From an uncultured Blautia sp. (GTDB lineage Bacteria; Bacillota; Clostridia; Lachnospirales; Lachnospiraceae), in contig CALCDJ010000068.1 in the NCBI GenBank assembly GCA_937900135.1, positions 84,173 to 148,172 on the forward strand: a DNA stretch of 64,000 nt, written 5' to 3'. The notes below the pieces were generated by a model, which was not told the DNA's origin, did no database searches, and saw only the letters and a list, made by a program, of their open reading frames with translations. This document shows positions 62,565-64,000 of the stretch, one piece after another. The first letter of the stretch is position 1; each line of letters opens with the position of its first letter. The position numbers and the translations under genes are program-made.

Positions 62565-62738
62565 AAGAGATAAATCTATATGCCAGGCAATGATGTGAGC
62601 ATAGTGTTCAAAAATTGCAGTATATTCCGTTGATTATGTCATTTCCAAAACTGTGCCCCAACTTCCTTTTGCAATCACTTTTTTTTATTTTGGGGTATAA
62701 AAAGCAGCCAGTAGGAACATAGATTCCGCTTGCGTGGC
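62565..62738. other. Gene-free stretch with hairpins
   Basis: No gene. It has CCCCAA...TTGGGG (62653-62694) and AGCAGCCA...TGGCTGCT (62703-62741), remnants of stems that end where the 99-bp repeat begins. The remainder shows nothing recognisable. Confidence 0.4.
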
Positions 62739-62837
62739 TGCTCCGAAGATGATACAATAATTTTTCAAATTGGAGTATCTATCTTCGAATTGATACTTGC
62801 CGGTCCCTGGTGGTGTAGGGGCCGGTTTTTCAGTTTG
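62739..62837 (+). repeat. 99-bp direct repeat, copy 1
   Basis: Nearly identical to 63782-63880 (four mismatches seen). It contains AGTATC...GATACT and a terminator-like stem GCCGG...CCGG with TTTTT. Its last bases TTTG form part of the -35 box of the antitoxin RNA promoter. Confidence 0.85.
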
Positions 62838-62863
62838 ACAAATAGGTATTCTTGACATATAAT
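62835..62863 (+). promoter_or_regulatory. Promoter of the antitoxin RNA
   Basis: TTGACA (62835-62840), a 17-base spacer and TATAAT (62858-62863), perfect consensus. Confidence 0.8.
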
Positions 62864-62909
62864 ATACTTAACAAGACAGCCGGAAGATAGAGCACACCTA
62901 TCCGCCCGG
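62852..62909. repeat. Left arm of inverted repeat around the toxin
   Basis: TTGACATATAATATACTTAA and following CAGCCGG, ATCCGCCCGG. The right arm, in reverse, is at 63067-63123. The two arms are imperfect inverted copies, about 57 bases each. Confidence 0.7.
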
Positions 62910-62976
62910 TAAAAGAATAAGTTTAAGTAAAGCCGCCTATCTTTTGCAGGGACAGGGCGGCTTACTTATTTTTTAA
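62870..62976 (+). ncRNA. Type I antitoxin RNA candidate
   Basis: About 106 bases between the consensus promoter and a strong terminator (AAGTAAAGCCGCC with GGCGGCTTACTT, 62925-62967, then ATTTTTT). It is antisense to the 3' end of the small toxin frame (stop at 62962), the layout of ratA/txpA and SR5/bsrE in B. subtilis. Confidence 0.65.
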
Positions 62977-63042
62977 ATTCAGAATTGCAACTACAAGTAA
63001 AGCAAAAGTAAGTAAAATCTGCATTTCTTCATATGTATTCAT
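62962..63042 (-). CDS. Holin-like type I toxin
   Basis: 26 residues: MNTYEEMQI, a hydrophobic stretch LLTFALLVVAIL and basic end NLKNK, as in the TxpA/BsrE/'putative holin-like toxin' family (Hol_Tox). AGGAGG lies nine bases before the ATG at 63042; two ATG codons nearer the ribosome site are too close. Membrane-acting toxin repressed by the opposite RNA. Confidence 0.75.
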   Translation of the reverse strand: MNTYEEMQILLTFALLVVAILNLKNK

Positions 63043-63066
63043 AAGCATCATCCTCCTGTCAAGACT

Positions 63067-63123
63067 CAGGCGGATGATATGCACGCCCTCCCGGCTGCCC
63101 GGGTAAGTATATTCTATTGTCAA
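63067..63123. repeat. Right arm of inverted repeat around the toxin
   Basis: Minus strand: TTGACAATAGAATATACTTA, then CAGCCGG and ATCCGCCTG, matching the left arm at 62852. It overlaps the toxin leader; the toxin promoter probably uses TAGAAT but no good -35 box is seen. Confidence 0.65.
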
Positions 63124-63657
63124 GGTATGGTCCTTGTTGGCGAAGGGTCCGTTTTTTTTATTTTTCAAAAGTCAAAAGTGGAATGGTGTGTCAATAGTTT
63201 CGCTTCTTGGGTTTCCGCAGTTCAGTCCACAGAACTCTAAATCAGACTTACTGATTATACATAACTTTCAAAAATGCTTAAAATACAAGGAATCCTGTTC
63301 CTTTTTGGTATAAAATTTGAATGTCACGTAAAAACCTGCTAAACAAAAAGAGGGAGGATTTCTTATGGTCAATTTTACATTAAAAACCTAACAAATGAAA
63401 CGGGAAATTTTAATTTTTTCAAATAAGATTTCCAGACCTTTTGTCATGATAACGGTACCTCCAGTTCTATAGGTTTTCCGTTCCTCATGACTATTATACT
63501 TTAAAATCCAGGCTCTGACAGAATTTAAGGATAATTTACAGATCATTTAACAGAGGAGACTCCTCCAGGCAAAAGGAAGAAAAACCAGAAAATAATCCTC
63601 TCGTGAGGTTTCTGTGACATTTGGGTGTTATACTGATAAAGAAGGGAGTGTGATAAG
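63124..63657. other. Gene-poor stretch with tiny frames
   Basis: 534 bases. It holds an 8-codon frame with a strong ribosome site (63365-63391, MVNFTLKT), a convergent 19-codon frame on the minus strand (63388-63447) and the truncated response regulator's promoter (TATACT at about 63630). Nothing else recognisable; likely deletion scar tissue. Confidence 0.4.
63388..63447 (-). CDS. Tiny 19-codon frame, possible leader peptide
   Basis: MTKGLEILFEKIKISRFIC, with TGGAGGT nine bases before the ATG and TATAAT about 40 bases upstream. It ends with a cysteine codon, and E-x-x-F-E-K recalls the metY leader (EFFFEKL...FRFGRMC). The similarity is short and may be chance. Its 3' end overlaps the 8-codon frame on the other strand. 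Confidence 0.3.
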   Translation of the reverse strand: MTKGLEILFEKIKISRFIC

Positions 63658-63795
63658 ATGCGAATTTTGGTAGTCGAGGATGATCGACTTTTGAACCATA
63701 CGTTATGCTATAACCTGGAGGTGGCAGGCTATGTCGTTGACTCTGCAATGACAAAATCAGCAGCTGGTAGTTTTCTGACCATGCTCCGAAGATGA
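63658..63795 (+). pseudogene. Truncated OmpR-family response regulator
   Basis: 45 codons, MRILVVEDDRLLNHTLCYNLEVAGYVVD are a receiver N-terminus (with EDD acidic site); after about 30 codons the frame runs into unrelated sequence and the 99-bp repeat, where it stops at TGA. The rest of the regulator and any kinase are missing. GGGAG precedes the ATG. Confidence 0.75.
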
Positions 63796-63880
63796 TACAA
63801 TAATTTTTCAAATTGGAGTATCTATCCTTGTATTGATACTTGCCGGTTCCTGGTGGTGTAGGGGCCGGTTTTTCAGTTTG
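63782..63880 (+). repeat. 99-bp direct repeat, copy 2
   Basis: Copy of 62739-62837. It abuts and interrupts the truncated regulator. After it the sequence changes to CGCGCC ATGG GCGCGC and a hairpin-rich stretch to the end of the window. Confidence 0.85.
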
Positions 63881-64000
63881 CGCGCCATGGGCGCGCTCTA
63901 ACGGGTGCAAGTCCCGAACACGCCCAGATAGTGGGAAGTGTATAGCCTGTTATTCGGCAAATTAAACACTGCCTCTTCCGTCACATTAAAATAGGTCTTT
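63881..64000. other. Structured sequence at the window end, possible intron or mobile-element edge
   Basis: CGCGCCATGGGCGCG, ACGGGTGCAAGTCCCG hairpin and CGCCCAGATAG, the last also found near the 5' end of the Ll.LtrB group II intron. No open frame before the window ends. Assignment is tentative. Confidence 0.25.

Noticed and set aside
63536..63910. Minus-strand frame across the truncated regulator and repeat
   Set aside because: Composition and lack of motif or ribosome site mark it as chance.

Overview
The window looks like a chromosome segment of a Lachnospiraceae (Firmicutes, Clostridia) gut bacterium, most likely an acetogen or a close relative such as Blautia. The reasons are low-to-mid GC, AGGAGG-type ribosome sites, a selenocysteine formate dehydrogenase linked to an [FeFe] hydrogenase, complete selABCD, polyamine ABC genes with a PotC-PotD fusion, a SufCB-type minimal Fe-S system and a GGGtGRT gene. 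The species assignment is inference.

Layout. 0.1-5.8 kb: DUF3825 protein, acyltransferase, minimal SufC/SufB pair, membrane protein, MATE exporter. 6-12.6 kb: three-cysteine LarE, cupin, polyamine importer, Na+/Ca2+ exchanger, DUF2726 protein. 12.7-17.7 kb: two-gene ABC importer without a binding protein, flippase-like protein, phosphatidylserine synthase and decarboxylase, QueH. 17.8-25.8 kb: ECF sigma factor with an RsgI-like anti-sigma factor, argH, asd, then a sulfur amino-acid operon (metY, cysK, Rrf2 regulator) behind a strong promoter and a 23-codon leader ORF. 26-32.6 kb: mobA, moeA, then selenocysteine fdhF, two ferredoxin subunits and hydA2, the composition of a hydrogen-dependent CO2 reductase. 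32.7-42.8 kb: an AT-richer cassette with a cyclo-ligase-like protein, a GntR regulator, a PfkB kinase, two ADP-ribosylglycohydrolase-family proteins, a sugar-type ABC importer lacking an ATPase, and a nucleoside phosphorylase. 43-49 kb: selB, selD (itself with an in-frame UGA), selA, tRNA-Sec on the opposite strand overlapping the selA 3' end, fdhD, and a formate channel. 49-55.5 kb: topB, a beta-helix protein, a lipoprotein, TraX-like protein, and an Fe-S scaffold-like/GGGtGRT pair. 55.6-60.8 kb: a candidate small RNA, a two-component system and its ABC exporter. 60.9-64 kb: DUF1835 protein, HEPN-MNT pair, a type I toxin-antitoxin locus, a 99-bp direct repeat and a truncated response regulator: an eroded mobile-element junction.

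How the genes work together. mobA/moeA, fdhF-hycB-hycB-hydA2, selBDA with tRNA-Sec, fdhD and focA form one functional unit: they make, load and feed a selenocysteine Mo/W formate dehydrogenase coupled to hydrogenase. The 10-kb cassette interrupts this unit and seems to be a self-contained system for importing and breaking down a ribosylated compound. It parallels the uncharacterised yegTUV/yegW locus of E. coli but with an ABC importer, a second, larger hydrolase and a phosphorylase. It is the best candidate here for an undescribed system.
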